Shown: positions 32,025 to 43,252 of the stretch, piece by piece | Layout of the letters: every line of letters starts with the position of its first letter | Numbering within the stretch: the stretch's first letter is position 1 | NCBI RefSeq assembly: GCF_023078275.1 | Contig: NC_062980.1 | Coordinates: forward strand, 16,944,783 to 17,008,782 | Reading direction: 5' to 3' | DNA length: 64,000 bases | Source: Leguminivora glycinivorella | Lineage: Eukaryota; Arthropoda; Insecta; Lepidoptera; Tortricidae | Notes under the pieces: model-generated | Databases searched by the model: none | Told to the model about the DNA's origin: nothing | The model's input: the letters and a program-made list of their open reading frames with translations, nothing else | Made by a program: the position numbers and the translations under genes

Positions 32025-34803
32025 CCAAACTTATTTTAAATACAACGTTGATCTTTCTTTTATGCGGGGGCTTCGCCCCCGAGCCCCCCTTTGTTTGCTC
32101 TTAAAGGTCACAAGAAAACGTTAACCCAACTTATTCTAAATACTACGTTTACCTTTCTTTCATGCGGGGGCTTCGCCCCCGAGCCCCCTTTTCATTACTC
32201 TTAAGGATCACAAGAAAACCTTAACCCAACTTATTTTAAATACAACGTTGATCTTTTTTTATGCGGGGGCTTCGCCCCCGAGCCCCCCTTTGTTTGCTCT
32301 TAAAGGTCACAAGAAAACGCTAACCCAACTTATCTTAAATACTACGTTGATCTTTCTTTCATGCGGGGGCTTCGCCCCCGAGCCCCCCTTTGTTTGCTCT
32401 TAAAGGTCACAAGAAAACGCTAACCCAACTTATTCTAAATACTACGTTGATCTTTCTTTCATGCGGGGGCTTCGCCCCCGAGCCCCCTTTTCTTTGCTCT
32501 TAAGGATCACAAGAAAACCTTAACCCAACTTATTTTAAATACAACGTTGATCTTTCTTTCATGCGGGGGCTTCGCCCCCGAGCCCCCTTTGTTTGCTCTA
32601 AAAGGTCACAAGAAAACGCTGATCCAACTTATTTTAAATACAACGTTGATCTTTCTTTCATGCGGGGGGCTTCGTCCCCCGAGCCCCCCTTTGTTTGCTC
32701 TTAAAGGTCACAAGAAAACGCTGACCCAACTTATTTTAAATACAACGTTGATCTTTCTTTCGTGCGGGGGGCTTCGCCCCCCGAGCCCCCCTTTGCTAGC
32801 TCTTGAAGGTCACAAGAAAACGCTAACCCAACTTATTTTAAATACTACGTTAATCTTTCTTTTATGCGGGGGGCTTCGCCCCCTGAGCCCCCCTTTTCGT
32901 TACTCTTAAAGCTCACAAGAAAACGCTAACCCAACTTATCTTAAATACTACGTTGATCTTTCTTTCATGCGGGGGCTTCGCCCCCGAGCCCCCTTTGTTT
33001 GCTCTTAAAGGTCACAAGAAAACGCTAACCCAACTTATTCTAAATACTACGTTGATCTTTCTTTCATGCGGGGGCTTCGCCCCCCGAGCCCCCTTTTCTT
33101 TACTCTTAAGGATTACAAGAAAACCTTAACCCAACTTATCTTAAATACTACGTTGATCTTTCTTTCATGCGGGGGGCTTCGCCCCCCGAGCCCCCCTTTG
33201 TTTGCTCTTAAAGGTCACAAGAAAACGCTAACCCAACTTATTTTAAATACTAAGTTGATCTTTCTTTTATGCGGGGGGCTTCGCCCCCCGAGCCCCCCTT
33301 TGTTTGCTCTTAAAGGTCACAAGAAAACGCTAACCCAACTTATCTTAAATACTACGTTGATCTTTCTTTCATGCGGGGGGCTTCGCCCCCCGAGCCCCCC
33401 TTTGTTTTCTCTTAAAGGTCACAAGAAAACGCTAACCCAACTTATTCTAAATACTACGTTTACCCTTCTTTCATGCAGGGGGCTTCGCCCCCCGAGCCCA
33501 CCTTTTCTTTACTCTTAAGGATCACAAGAAAACCTTAACCCAACTTATTTTAAATACAACGTTGATCTTTTTTTTATGCGGGGGGCTTCGCCCCCGAGCC
33601 CCCCTTTGTTTGCTCTGAAAGGTCACAAGAAAACGCTAACCCAACTTATTTTAAATACTACGTTAATCTTTCTTTTATGCGGGGGGCTTCGCCCCCCGAG
33701 CCCCCCTTTGTTTGCTCTTAAAGGTCACAAGAAAACGCTAACCCATCTTATCTTAAATACTACGTTGATCTTTCTTTCATGCGGGGGCTTCGCCCCCGAG
33801 CCCCCTTTGTTTGCTCTTAAAGGTCACTAGAAAACGCTAACCCAACTTATTCTAAATACTACGTTGATCTTTCTTTCATGCGGGGGGCTTTGCCCCCCGA
33901 GCCCTCCTTTTCTTTACTCTTAAGGATCACAAGAAAACCTTAACCCAACTTATTTTAAATACAACGTTTATCTTTCTTTTATGCGGGGGGCTTCGCCCCC
34001 CGAGCCCCCCTTTGTTTGCTCTTAAAGGTCACAAGAAAATGCTAACCCAACTTATCTTAAATACTACGTTGATTTTTCTTTCATGCGGGGGGCTTCGCCC
34101 CCCGAGCCCCCCTTTGTTTGCTCTTAAAGGTCACAAGAAAACGCTAACCCAACTTATTCTAAATACTACGTTGATCTTTCTTTCATGCGGGGGGCTTCGC
34201 CCCCCGAGCCCCCCTTTTCTTTACTCTTAAGCATCACAAGAAAACCTTAACCCAACTTATTTTAAATACAACGTTTATCTTTCTTTTATGCGGGGGGCTT
34301 CGCCCCCCGAGCCCCCCTTTGTTTGCTCTTAAAGGTCACAAGAAAATGCTAACCCAACTTATCTTAAATACTACGTTGATCTTTCTTTCATGCGGGGGGC
34401 TTCGCCCTCCGAGCCCCCCTTTGTTTGCTCTTAAAGGTCACAAGAAAACGCTAACCCAACTTATTCTAAATACTACGTTGATCTTTCTTTCATGCGGGGG
34501 GCTTCGCCCCCCGAGCCCCCCTTTGTTTGCTCTTAAAGGTCACAAGAAAACGCTAACCAAATTTATTCTAAATACTACGTTGATCTTTCTTTCATGCGGG
34601 GGGCTTCGCCCCCCGAGCCCCCCTTTTTTTTGCTCTTAAGGATCACAAGAAAACCTTAACCCAACTTATTTTAAATACAACGTTGATCTTTCTTTTATGC
34701 GGGGGCTTCGCCCCCGAGCCCCCCTTTGTTTGCTCTGAAAGGTCACAAGAAAACGCTAACCCAACTTATTTTAAATACTACGTTGATCTTTCTTTCATGC
34801 TTC
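32025..34803 (+). repeat. 27-unit satellite with a GC hairpin per unit
   Basis: The GCGGGGG motif recurs 27 times from 32064 to 34699 at 98-103-bp spacing. Each unit has AACTTATTTTAAATACAACG, GATCTTTCTTTCATGC, a hairpin G5-6 CTTCG C5-6, then GAGCCCCC, and GGTCACAAGAAAACGCTAAC. Units with six G and six C are 102 bp and those with five and five are 100 bp. The continuous frames through it (33066-33518 and others) arise because 102 is divisible by 3, and they break wherever a 100-bp unit occurs. Confidence 0.95.
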
Positions 34804-34828
34804 CCCCCTTGAGCAGTTCTGTTCTTAT

Positions 34829-35572
34829 CTTCCGGCACCATCATCAGGCCTTGAAACCTAATCGTAGTCATAGTTCATTACAAGACTTTTCTAAGAAGCC
34901 CAAAAACAGCTATGATACGATGTTCCATCATGTAGTTCCAGTTCATATCTTCCGGCTCCATCATCAGACTTTGAAACCTAATCGTCGTCAAAGTTCATTA
35001 CAAGACTTTTCTAAGAAGCCCAAAAACAGCTATGATACGATGTTCCATCATGTAGTTCCAGTTCATATCTTCCGGTTCCATCATCAGACCTTGAAACCTA
35101 ATCGTAGTCAAAGTTCATTACAAGACTTTTCTAAGAAGCCCAGAAACAGCTATGATACGATGTTCCATCATGTAGTTCCAGCTCATATCTTCCGGCTCCA
35201 TCATCAGACCTTGAAACCTAATTGTAGTCAAAGTTCATTACAAGACTTTCCTAAGAAGCCCAAAAACAGCTATGATACGATGTTCCATCATGTAGTTCCA
35301 GTTCATATCTTCCGGCTCCATCATCAGACCTTGAAACCTAATCGTAGTCAAAGCTCATTACAAGACTTTTCTAAGAAACCCAAAAACAGCTATGATACGA
35401 TGTTCCATCATGTAGTTCCAGTTCATATCTTTCGGCTTCATCATCAGACCTTGAAACCTAATTGTAGTCAAAGTTCATTACAAGACTTTTCTAAGAAACC
35501 CAAAAACGGCTATGATACGATGTTCCATCATGTAGTTCCAGTTCATATCTTCCGACTCCATCATCAGATCAG
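34829..35572 (+). repeat. 120-bp tandem array in a continuous frame
   Basis: Six complete units plus a part unit, at exactly 120-bp spacing (34829, 34949, 35069, 35189, 35309, 35429, 35549) with no indels. An open frame of 342 codons (34683-35711) runs through it with a 40-residue repeat (for example IFRLHHQTLKPNRSQSSLQD). The open frame is expected when a stop-free unit has a length divisible by 3, and its first part comes from the neighbouring satellite. I do not call it a protein, though translation cannot be excluded. Confidence 0.9.
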
Positions 35573-35822
35573 CTCAACAGTGCCATATTATTGTATTGTC
35601 ATCGGAACTACATATAGCTGCCAATTTTCATTACGCTACGACTCCTGGAAGATGGTTAAATTAGCTTCCTTAGATTCCATTACATACATAGTTACATACA
35701 CGACGACCTAATAAAAGCGTGTTAAAATTACAAGCAAGAATCAACTTCAGTACAAAATTTGACACGCTCGGCCCCTATACAAATATATGAATTTGTTTCT
35801 TCTATCTAAATTAAGTTCTGTG
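35573..35822 (+). mobile_element. Downstream flank of the arrays, shared with 47.3 kb
   Basis: CAGCTCAACAGTGCCATATT and ATCGGAACTACATATAGCTG look like a known lepidopteran repeat tail. The last 101 bp (35722-35822) are repeated at 47340-47440 with about one difference, so the segment has been copied recently as part of a mobile unit. Confidence 0.6.
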
Positions 35823-36553
35823 GTGCTTTTCTTGTATGACGATAAACTTCCTTACCCCCTCTTAAACCTCCTTAGGGATGAATGTTTTAAAATCGCCTCA
35901 AATTTCTACTCTCTAGTTTTTGTACGTAGTTCTGGCTCTGCGTTGATGACTCAGTCACTTCAGTCAGTCAGTCAGTCAGGACACTTGCATTTATACATAT
36001 GTATGGGTAGGTGACTATTGACAACATTTCATATTTTTGAGTACTACTTTTTATTGTTTGGTTTGAAAGAACTCAATACTAACTAAAAGATACACGTATT
36101 TTTTATTTTTCCAAAAACTGCTATTTTAATGAGAAAATCCCGTCTTATTACTACTTCGAGCAGAAACAGCGTAAGTTACAAACGTCAAGACACAGCTTTA
36201 TGACGTCACACGTGTTGTTTCATACACCTAAGAAAACGACAAAATCATTTCTAAAAAAAAGTTTTAATAGTCAGCTTAAACAGTCCGGTATGTCTGACTG
36301 TCAAGTGTCACTGTCAACCAATAGTGAATGACTACGAACCATAGACTAAGCCATGAAATTTTTAATATCTTTGCTACGAACTGTGATAAGTGTCACTGTC
36401 AAACACAAGTGACATCCCAACTGGAAGATTTTTTTGTTATAGTGGCAGCTCTAAATCAGCTATTTGACGTCACTTCCCCTTTAAACTATTTTTAAGATTT
36501 TTTATACTAAAAATACGGAAAAAAAAAATTAAAAATTTATTTATGTGATCTAC
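35823..36553. other. Possible repeat flank, no gene
   Basis: Contains a short CAGT tandem at about 35958-35978. No recognised coding. Confidence 0.4.
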
Positions 36554-37556
36554 AAGGATCGGACAAACGCCCGTCATTTCGAAAATGTAACCCTGTTCCG
36601 TACAGCAGAGACTTCCTTATATTAATAAAAAAAATTTAAGTGTTTTATAAATTTATTGGACCATATAATTTATATCCAGTGACAAATTAGTTAATGATTA
36701 TTATTACGAAAATTACTTTCGCCAATAAAATAGAATGACCAAATTTTTTTCTAAATTTTCAGGTGTGAGCCTATAACGACGTGAATTTAGGACCCATTTA
36801 TGCGTTAAAAAAGTCCGTTCACAGTCTACGGACGTCATAGGGGCATATGTAATCGTTGACATTGGTATAATTGTTCTCCCAATATGATTGTGCCTCGGAG
36901 TTAATTTTTTCATGAATTTCGAAAAAATTGTTTCCGCAATTCGAAAGATTAAGAAATTAATAAAAATCCCCAGTTTAAAAAAAGATTTTCTGTACATAAA
37001 AAAATATTTCCAAGTCATACCACAAAAAATTCTTGAACTACAAAGGACGAAGTTACACATAAAAAAAAGCATTTAAAATTGTTAAGGACATAAGGACTGT
37101 TTTACAAAATATTCCCGGGAGTTTTAGATCTACAGCTATGTCAAAATTTCAAGCAATTTTTAATAGGAATCCTGACTACATCACCGTGAAACAAATTCAT
37201 GAGAAAATTAACTCCGAGGCACAATCATATTGGGAGAACAATATACCAATGTCAACGATTACATATGCCCCTATGACGTCCGTAGACTGTGAACGGACTT
37301 TTTCAATGCATAAATGGGTCCTAAATTCACGTCGTTATAGGCTCACACCTGAAAATTTAGAAAAAATTTTGGTCATTCTATTTTATTGGCGAAAGTAATT
37401 TTCGTAATAATAATCATTAACTAATTTGTCACTGGATATAAATTATATGGTCCAATAAATTTATAAAACACTTACAATTTTTTATTAACATAAGGAAGTC
37501 TCTGCTGTACGGAACAGGGTTACATTTTCGAAATGACGGGCGTTTGTCCGATCCTT
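36554..37556. mobile_element. hAT-derived foldback element
   Basis: Arms of about 362 bp (36554-36917 and 37195-37556) are inverted copies with few differences, separated by about 277 bp. Both arms carry the end of the same transposase frame, one on each strand, plus its 3' flank (GACGGGCGTTTGTCCGATCC outermost). This is an inverted duplication of a transposon's 3' part. I did not find hAT-style terminal repeats or an 8-bp duplication. Confidence 0.8.
36920..37398 (+). pseudogene. hAT-like transposase C-terminal fragment, frameshifted
   Basis: The plus-strand coding is in two frames: 36920-37076 (IKIPSLKKDFLYIKKYFQVI, then IPQKILELQ) and about 37072-37398. The second part ends SVDCERTFSMHKWVLNSRRY followed by RLTPENLEKILVI. 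An S-x-ER-FS ... N-RRxRLxPENLE... arrangement is typical of the hAT C-terminal dimerisation region. The shift lies in a run of eight A at about 37064-37071. The N-terminal zinc finger and catalytic core are absent. The left arm holds a second partial copy of the C-terminus on the minus strand (36713-36870). Confidence 0.65.
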
Positions 37557-38980
37557 GGACTGATCTACAAGCGTATATCTCGAAATGGTTTTCGATTTAG
37601 GGACTGACAATTATGAAACGTTGTCAATTACACGATACCGACTACACCTACCGAGCGTGAACGATTGGTATCTTGTGAACGCACCGTGGTCTCTTATATT
37701 CAACGGATCGTAAACCAACGCAATCAAGGGTATTGGAACCGGATATCGTACATATTCAGTGGTGGAGTCCTTTCATAGAATTTATTGCATGGATGCAGCG
37801 GAGTACCGGAGATAACAAGGTTGTATGTTCTCTTGACATCGTATATTATGGAGCTACCTACTACGAACATTATGACTGTTGAAATTAAAAATTAAATTAA
37901 AAATTAAAATTATTTAGTTGGTAGCATACAATGATTTCATAAATGGGCTAGTATCTCTTTTTAAGTATTTGAAATGCTTGTAGAGATTGCCGCTCTTCCA
38001 CTAGGTATTGGTAATTAATAACTGTAAAATGTGAAAGAAATAAAGTTTTTGTGTTTTTATTTTATCTGTATAAGATTTACATTTTATGTATGATTTGAAG
38101 GACGTTGTATGTCTTTCCCATCACGCAACAATGGTATTCTGGACCTTTGGGAGGCGTACGCGGGGCCGAAGCCAACGCGTAGAGGCTCTTTTGACAATTT
38201 AATGAAATGTAAGGTGTACACCGAACGGATGTTGCCCTTGCCCGCATCATGGGACACACGCAGAGGTAACACCCGATTTGAAGAACGTTTTTATTATTGT
38301 AGTATTATACGTGAGAACCTGTAGGTAATTGACTCTGTAATTCTATTTTAGATTTTAATGATATCTCTACCTGTACGGTGTTCCGTGTTATGTATAAAAT
38401 AAAAATAAATAAAATAACATGAATAAAGGAAATAAAATAAAATGATTATTCAGTAGGCACTTTACAAGAAACTGTATTAATAGAGACTGCACCTACGTAC
38501 ATTTATCTTGTTAAAGATTAATACATTCTTAATTTGTACTGTGTTAATTAAGATAAAATATACAATGGTAGTAAAATTGTAGAAATAAAATATGGTAGAT
38601 AAAACTTTATTTATTAATACGTACATTAAACAAACACAGTTTTTTAATGATCATTATAATTATAAAGACCATAGTATGTAAGCTACACTACAAAAAATCA
38701 AACTAGATTCCTAACCCAATAACACACTTACAATATTAATTAGATTTTTTTAAATGAGTTTGGTTATTTTTAACCTCTCCCCATAAGTCTGGAATAATTT
38801 GAAAATATACGTAGGTATGAACGAGAGTTTACTGGTGAAACCCGATAAATGGAGATAATTTGTCCTTGAAATAACAACATTGTGGAAATTGCACATACTC
38901 TAAGAACAAATTAAATTACTTTCATAGAAAATATTTTAACTTGTTATTTTTAAGTAGTAACACTACTATTATGTTCTAAA
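37557..38980. other. About 1.4 kb, no recognised gene
   Basis: An open frame at 38109-38324 (71 codons) on locally GC-richer DNA has no recognised motif. The other frames are short. AT-rich with A/T runs toward 38.4-38.9 kb. Confidence 0.35.
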
Positions 38981-38984
38981 CATT

Positions 38985-39107
38985 AAATAAATGTCATATA
39001 CAAAGAAAAAGTGACCAAAGCCTCCAGTGCTCCGAGCTGGAATCGAACCAGCGTACTCCGCTTACCGGGCGAATGCCAGAACCACTCGGCTATCGGTCCA
39101 CGAAAGC
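38985..39107 (-). mobile_element. tRNA-derived SINE, family S3
   Basis: Minus strand: tRNA-like head ending at about 39105 with A box TAGCCGAGTGG and B box GGTTCGATTCC, then GCTCGGAGCACTGGAGGC, GGTCACTTTTTCTTTG and a TATGACATTTATTTAATG end. The acceptor stem pairs poorly, so it is not a decoding tRNA. Confidence 0.7.
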
Positions 39108-39237
39108 AAGGGTCGTAATTTCTAAGTATATGACATTTCCGAAGGCCCGTGGCGCCCTCTGGCCATCCCTGAGGTAGAACAGTATGGTTCGACCTCCTAG
39201 CCGAATCAACTCAGGTGATTACAAGCTAGCGAAGAGA

Positions 39238-39336
39238 GATGCCCGGTAAGCGGAGTATACGCTGGTTCGATTCCAGCTCGGAGCACTAGAGGCTTTGGTC
39301 ACTTTTTCTTTGTATATGACATTTATTTAATGTTTA
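39238..39336 (+). mobile_element. SINE S3, inverted partial copy
   Basis: The plus-strand copy lacks the A box (it starts near GCCCGGTAAGCGGAG) but has the B box and the whole tail. Together with 38985-39107 it makes an inverted repeat of about 95-bp arms around a 150-bp spacer. Confidence 0.7.
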
Positions 39337-39375
39337 AACTGCACATAGTTCGAATTTCAAAAACCAGTTTGCTCA

Positions 39376-39590
39376 AGAAATAAAACTATGGAAACGGATT
39401 AAATCGCGTATAATGAATTTCCGTGATTTGAATCCCGATCCCGATCCCGATTCCGTATGGTGAATTTGCGTGATTTTTCCTCAGTCACCCGTTGACCACG
39501 AACGCTGTAAAGAGTTCGAAACGTCGGGATGTATTTTAAATTCATTATACGCGATTTAATCCGTTTCCATAGTTTTATTTCATGAGTAAC
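39376..39590. mobile_element. Repeat E, foldback copy
   Basis: The left arm GAAATAAAACTATGGAAACG and onward (39379-39422) and its inverted copy at 39537-39581 bound a CGATCCCGATCCCGATTCC tract and the TCAGTCACCCGTTGACCACG segment, which is the complement of part of 16577-16735. Confidence 0.7.
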
Positions 39591-40607
39591 TATCGCGGTA
39601 ACCGAAGACAGTTTGCTCAACTTATCGGGTTTAACCAGTAAACCCTCGGTCAATGTAAACAAGGAGATAAAATCTCAATTTTCTAACGTCAATATCTTCC
39701 ACCCTGTATAAACAAAAATCCATCAACTTAATTAATTTAATAAGTCCATCAAATTCATCACCAAACTTTGTAATGAAATTTCAAACGCCCCCGACTTCCA
39801 ATCTCCGACCTCTGAGTTGCCTCCTGTATTATTAAAAACTCCATAGAGTGAAGACACCTCTAGATGACACGTATGTGACGTCATCATGGTGCCACTTTTT
39901 GATTACGACAATAAAAAAGCTGCTAACATGTTAGTTGCAGATATTTTTACAGCTGATAGTAGTTCTTTTAAATATGCAACATTATCTATAGCTTATATTA
40001 TGATGTATTTTTTTTAAAACCAAGCCTGTTAATTTTATTAAATGCGTACCATACTGAAATTTATATAATTGTTGATAAGAACAAATATGACAGTGTTAAA
40101 CGTATTGTCAGTTAAATGCAAGTGTTTTTCGTTAAATATCCATATTTCTTAATTTCCATTAAAATTTCAATGTTTCGGAGAAAATTTTCGCCTGTTATAC
40201 ATAATATCTGCAACTAATAAATTTAACACCTTACATGATTAGTAGCCAGCTAGTTAATAAAAATTCATATTTTAATTGTATATTTCATTAAAAAAAACGT
40301 ATGTTAGAAAAAAACGGTACCACGGTATGACGGTACGGATTGAAGGTCGAATAGAGTATAGCTATTATGTGTCTTTATCAAATTATTGTTATACTTCAAA
40401 AGAGTGTACAGGATGACTTAAAGTTGCTGTGCTTAAAACTTATCGTCTATAATTATCTCTGTATCTATGAAAAACTATTAAAAGACTTCGATACATTTTA
40501 TACATTGCTAAATTTTTCAAAAGAAATCGAGGATCATGAACATTTCAGAGAAAAACGAAGTGCACTTTCAAATCTATGAAAATTGTTTGATTACGGGAAT
40601 ACACATT
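39591..40607. other. No gene seen
   Basis: AT-rich. An open frame at 40367-40579 (70 codons) has no recognised motif. Confidence 0.35.
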
Positions 40608-40866
40608 AAATAAATAAATAAATAAATATTGGGGACACCTTACACAGATCAACTTAGCCCCAAACTAAGCAACGCTTGTACTATGGGTGCTAAGCGACGA
40701 TATACATACTTAAATAAATAAATACATACTTATATACATAGAAAACATCCATGACTCAGGAACAAATATCAGTGCTCATCACACAAATAAATGCCCTTAC
40801 CGGGATTCGAACCCAGGACCGCGGCTTAGCAGGCAGGGTCACTACCGACTGAGCCAAACCGGTCGT
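40608..40866 (-). mobile_element. tRNA-derived SINE, family S2, tail A
   Basis: A full minus-strand copy: head with GGCTCAGTCGG and B box, body with ATGAGCACTGATATTTG, tail A with GGGGCTAAGTTGATC and an (ATTT) end. Confidence 0.85.
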
Positions 40867-41006
40867 TCTATAGAAAAAAGCAAAATATTCAATGACAAAT
40901 AAATCCCTATTTTTGTGTTTTGGCAAAATTTGGTGGAAATAACCTTTAAATGATGATTTCTAATCATAATGTTTCAATTCTGATTCATTGTGATGACAAT
41001 TGTATC

Positions 41007-41817
41007 AATGAGATGGTACACTCAAAGGTTATTAAAGATGGTGCCACCTTATCGGTCCATTGCACAGATAAAGAATTTCATACGTGAGAGCATGAAGAAG
41101 ATATTTTTGTCTCTCTCTCACATATGAATGACAGTGACAGGCCTAGACAGAGGGTGAATAAAAAAAACACTTTTTTAGAATTAGCACACTTAATAGTTAT
41201 CAATCAATGACCCTTAGTCTAAGAAGCCTTGGTGCAAAATTTCAGCTTTTTAAATCAACATCTTCAGCCCCCGCATTAGGTTTGAAATTTTGAAAATCTC
41301 ATACAAACCTGAAAATTCAACTTTCAGATAAAATCTTTTCGGCTATATTATATTTAGTATATTTTATTGATACATATCATTATAACAAACTACCAAAAGT
41401 TGCGAAACTAGCATCAACAATCGCCAAAGTTCGCCTAGTTTCAGTACATTTGCCGAAATAGCCGCTAAAATACTGAAAATTGGCGATTTTTAACGCTATT
41501 TTCGCAACTTTTGGTAGTTTCTTGTAATACTTAATATGTATCACTAATGTATACTGATCATAATACTGCCGAAATACTTTTTTTTATCTGAAAGTTGAAT
41601 TTTCAGGTTTGTATGAGATTTTCAAAATTTCAATAATGCGGGGGCTGAAAATGATGAATTAAAAAGCTGAAATTTTGCACAAAGGCTTCATAGACTAAGG
41701 GTCATTGATAAATAACTATTAGGTTTGCTAATTCCAAAAAAGTGTTTTTTTGATCAACCCTACTAACTTGTACAAGCGCCCACTGACGGGAAAAAAATGT
41801 CAGTGTGCCTCCTCATT
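41007..41817. mobile_element. Host MITE N1, split by foldback N2
   Basis: The left part (41007-41150: TGGTACACTCAAAGG, CTCTCACATATGAATGACAG) and right part (41762-41817: AAAAATGTCAGTGTGCCTCC) together correspond to the uninterrupted copy at 45835-45988. Terminal inverted repeats are of the AATGAGGAGG...CCTCCTCATT type. Confidence 0.8.
41151..41761. mobile_element. Foldback MITE N2, 611 bp, nested
   Basis: Long imperfect inverted arms: AGGGTGAATAAAAAAAACAC against a complementary right end, with inner pairs ATCTCATACAAACCTGAAAA/TTTTCAGGTTTGTATGAGAT and CTACCAAAAGTTGCGAAA/TTTCGCAACTTTTGGTAG. Non-coding. Its insertion site is confirmed by the uninterrupted N1 at 45835. Confidence 0.8.
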
Positions 41818-43166
41818 GGAATTTTCTTTGTGTTGGTGTGTTAAAAAAGTGTGTTTCACTTGGTGGCAATAGTACATTACATCAGAGGCCGGGAAAATGA
41901 GGATTTCCGGCCAAGTGGGTATATACGGCCGAGCGAGCGTGCGAGCGAGGCCGGATAGGGATACGAGGCCGGGAATCCGTTTTCACGCCGAGGCATGTAT
42001 AGTGCTTTTCTCAGACATACAATGAAATAAAAAAATGCTCTAAAGGACAATATTTTATAAAAAAAAGTTACTTTGCAGGCCTAGGCCTAAAAAATAATAT
42101 GAAATCCCTTTACAGTCCTCTCGAGTTGTTGCGCCCAAAAAGCGATACTTCCCAGCCCATTTTAAGGAACGTAAAGACAATATTTCATTGCATGTTTGAG
42201 AAAAATATGTTTAGCCTATCGTGCTGTGAAACCCTCGCTCAAGAGTCTACTTTTTGAACCAATCAATGTTGGAATCTTTCACTTACTCAGGTCGCTTAAA
42301 CATTAATGGCACGTGCGGTTAAACAACTTTGCCCTCTTGTAAAACAAATAACTATTTTGAGAGAGGTAGATTGCTGACTTGCAGTTTGCAACTGAGTATG
42401 GCTAGCAAATAAGCAGACTCACTGACGTTTCAGTTTGGTTACATATTTGACTAATACCCCAAGAGCTATCCGGTCTTGCTACTACTGGGAAAATAACTTA
42501 ATTCTATAACAATACTTTTTATCTCACCAAAAATTAAGTTTGGTAATTTGGTACAGTTTTTTTAGTTAAGCCACCAAAATTTGTGACAAGAAACGTATAA
42601 TATAATAAAAAAAAGATTATTTTAATTCACTAAAAATCAGGCGAAAATGGTATCAGGACTTTTGTTTTAAATTCGACTACTTTAATTTATGATCTTTATA
42701 ACACATTAAGAAACCACCTATTTTTGTGAATGATACTTCGTAGTAGCAAAAAGCGGAGTAATTAAATTAGTTATGACGCAAGCAATAATAGGACAAGTGA
42801 AGTTATGGTTGTTTTGTATCTACATTATGTGTTGAAACACTATTTCTACTGAAACCACCCTAAAAACAAAACGGAAGTTCAGTATTTTACTAGCTCAGAA
42901 TAACATTCAGGGCAAAAATTATATCAGCAAAAAAATTGGAACAGACTTTTCGTTAAGATCAAAATAAAGAAGTATAAAAAATAATCCACCTTTAAATGCA
43001 CGCCAAGAAGCGCTAAAATCTGTACTGAAAGAAGTATTTTCATATTTTTCATTTACCTACAAACTCTACTATTGACGATGTCATTTTCTGCATTATTTCA
43101 AAAGTTAGTTATTCATTCGTATTTTCATTACATCGCGGTATAATAATATATTTCGCCACCTTCACT
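41818..43166. other. Repeat-like GC patch and foldback relic
   Basis: 41887-42005 is unusually GC-rich (CGGCCGAGCGAGCGTGCGAG, GAGGCCGGGAATCCG). 42225-42355 is a diverged relative of 17069-17238. No gene. Confidence 0.4.
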
Positions 43167-43252
43167 ATCGCTTAAATAGCTCAGTTATAGTAGCGAAAAA
43201 CGATGGGCGCGCTCCTGACCTGACGTCGTGGGTTCGATCCTCGGCAGTGGAA
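43167..43252 (+). other. tRNA-like sequence
   Basis: AATAGCTCAGTTATAG (A-box-like) is followed 45 bp later by GTGGGTTCGATCCTCG (good B box). The acceptor and anticodon stems do not pair convincingly, so this is a SINE head or tRNA relic, not a tRNA gene. Confidence 0.4.

Noticed and set aside
32547..34639. Several open frames of 70-150 codons with repeated LRPPSPPLFALKGHKK motifs
   Set aside because: They follow from a stop-free 102-bp satellite unit and break whenever a 100-bp unit occurs; no start, codon bias or domain supports a protein.
37138..37398. Stand-alone 86-codon gene
   Set aside because: It is the C-terminal part of a hAT-like transposase inside a foldback and continues upstream in another frame.
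38109..38324. 71-codon open frame on GC-richer DNA
   Set aside because: No known domain; opposite-strand frames are open over the same bases, suggesting composition rather than coding.
39030..39105. tRNA gene on the minus strand
   Set aside because: The acceptor stem does not pair and the downstream sequence is a repeated SINE tail.
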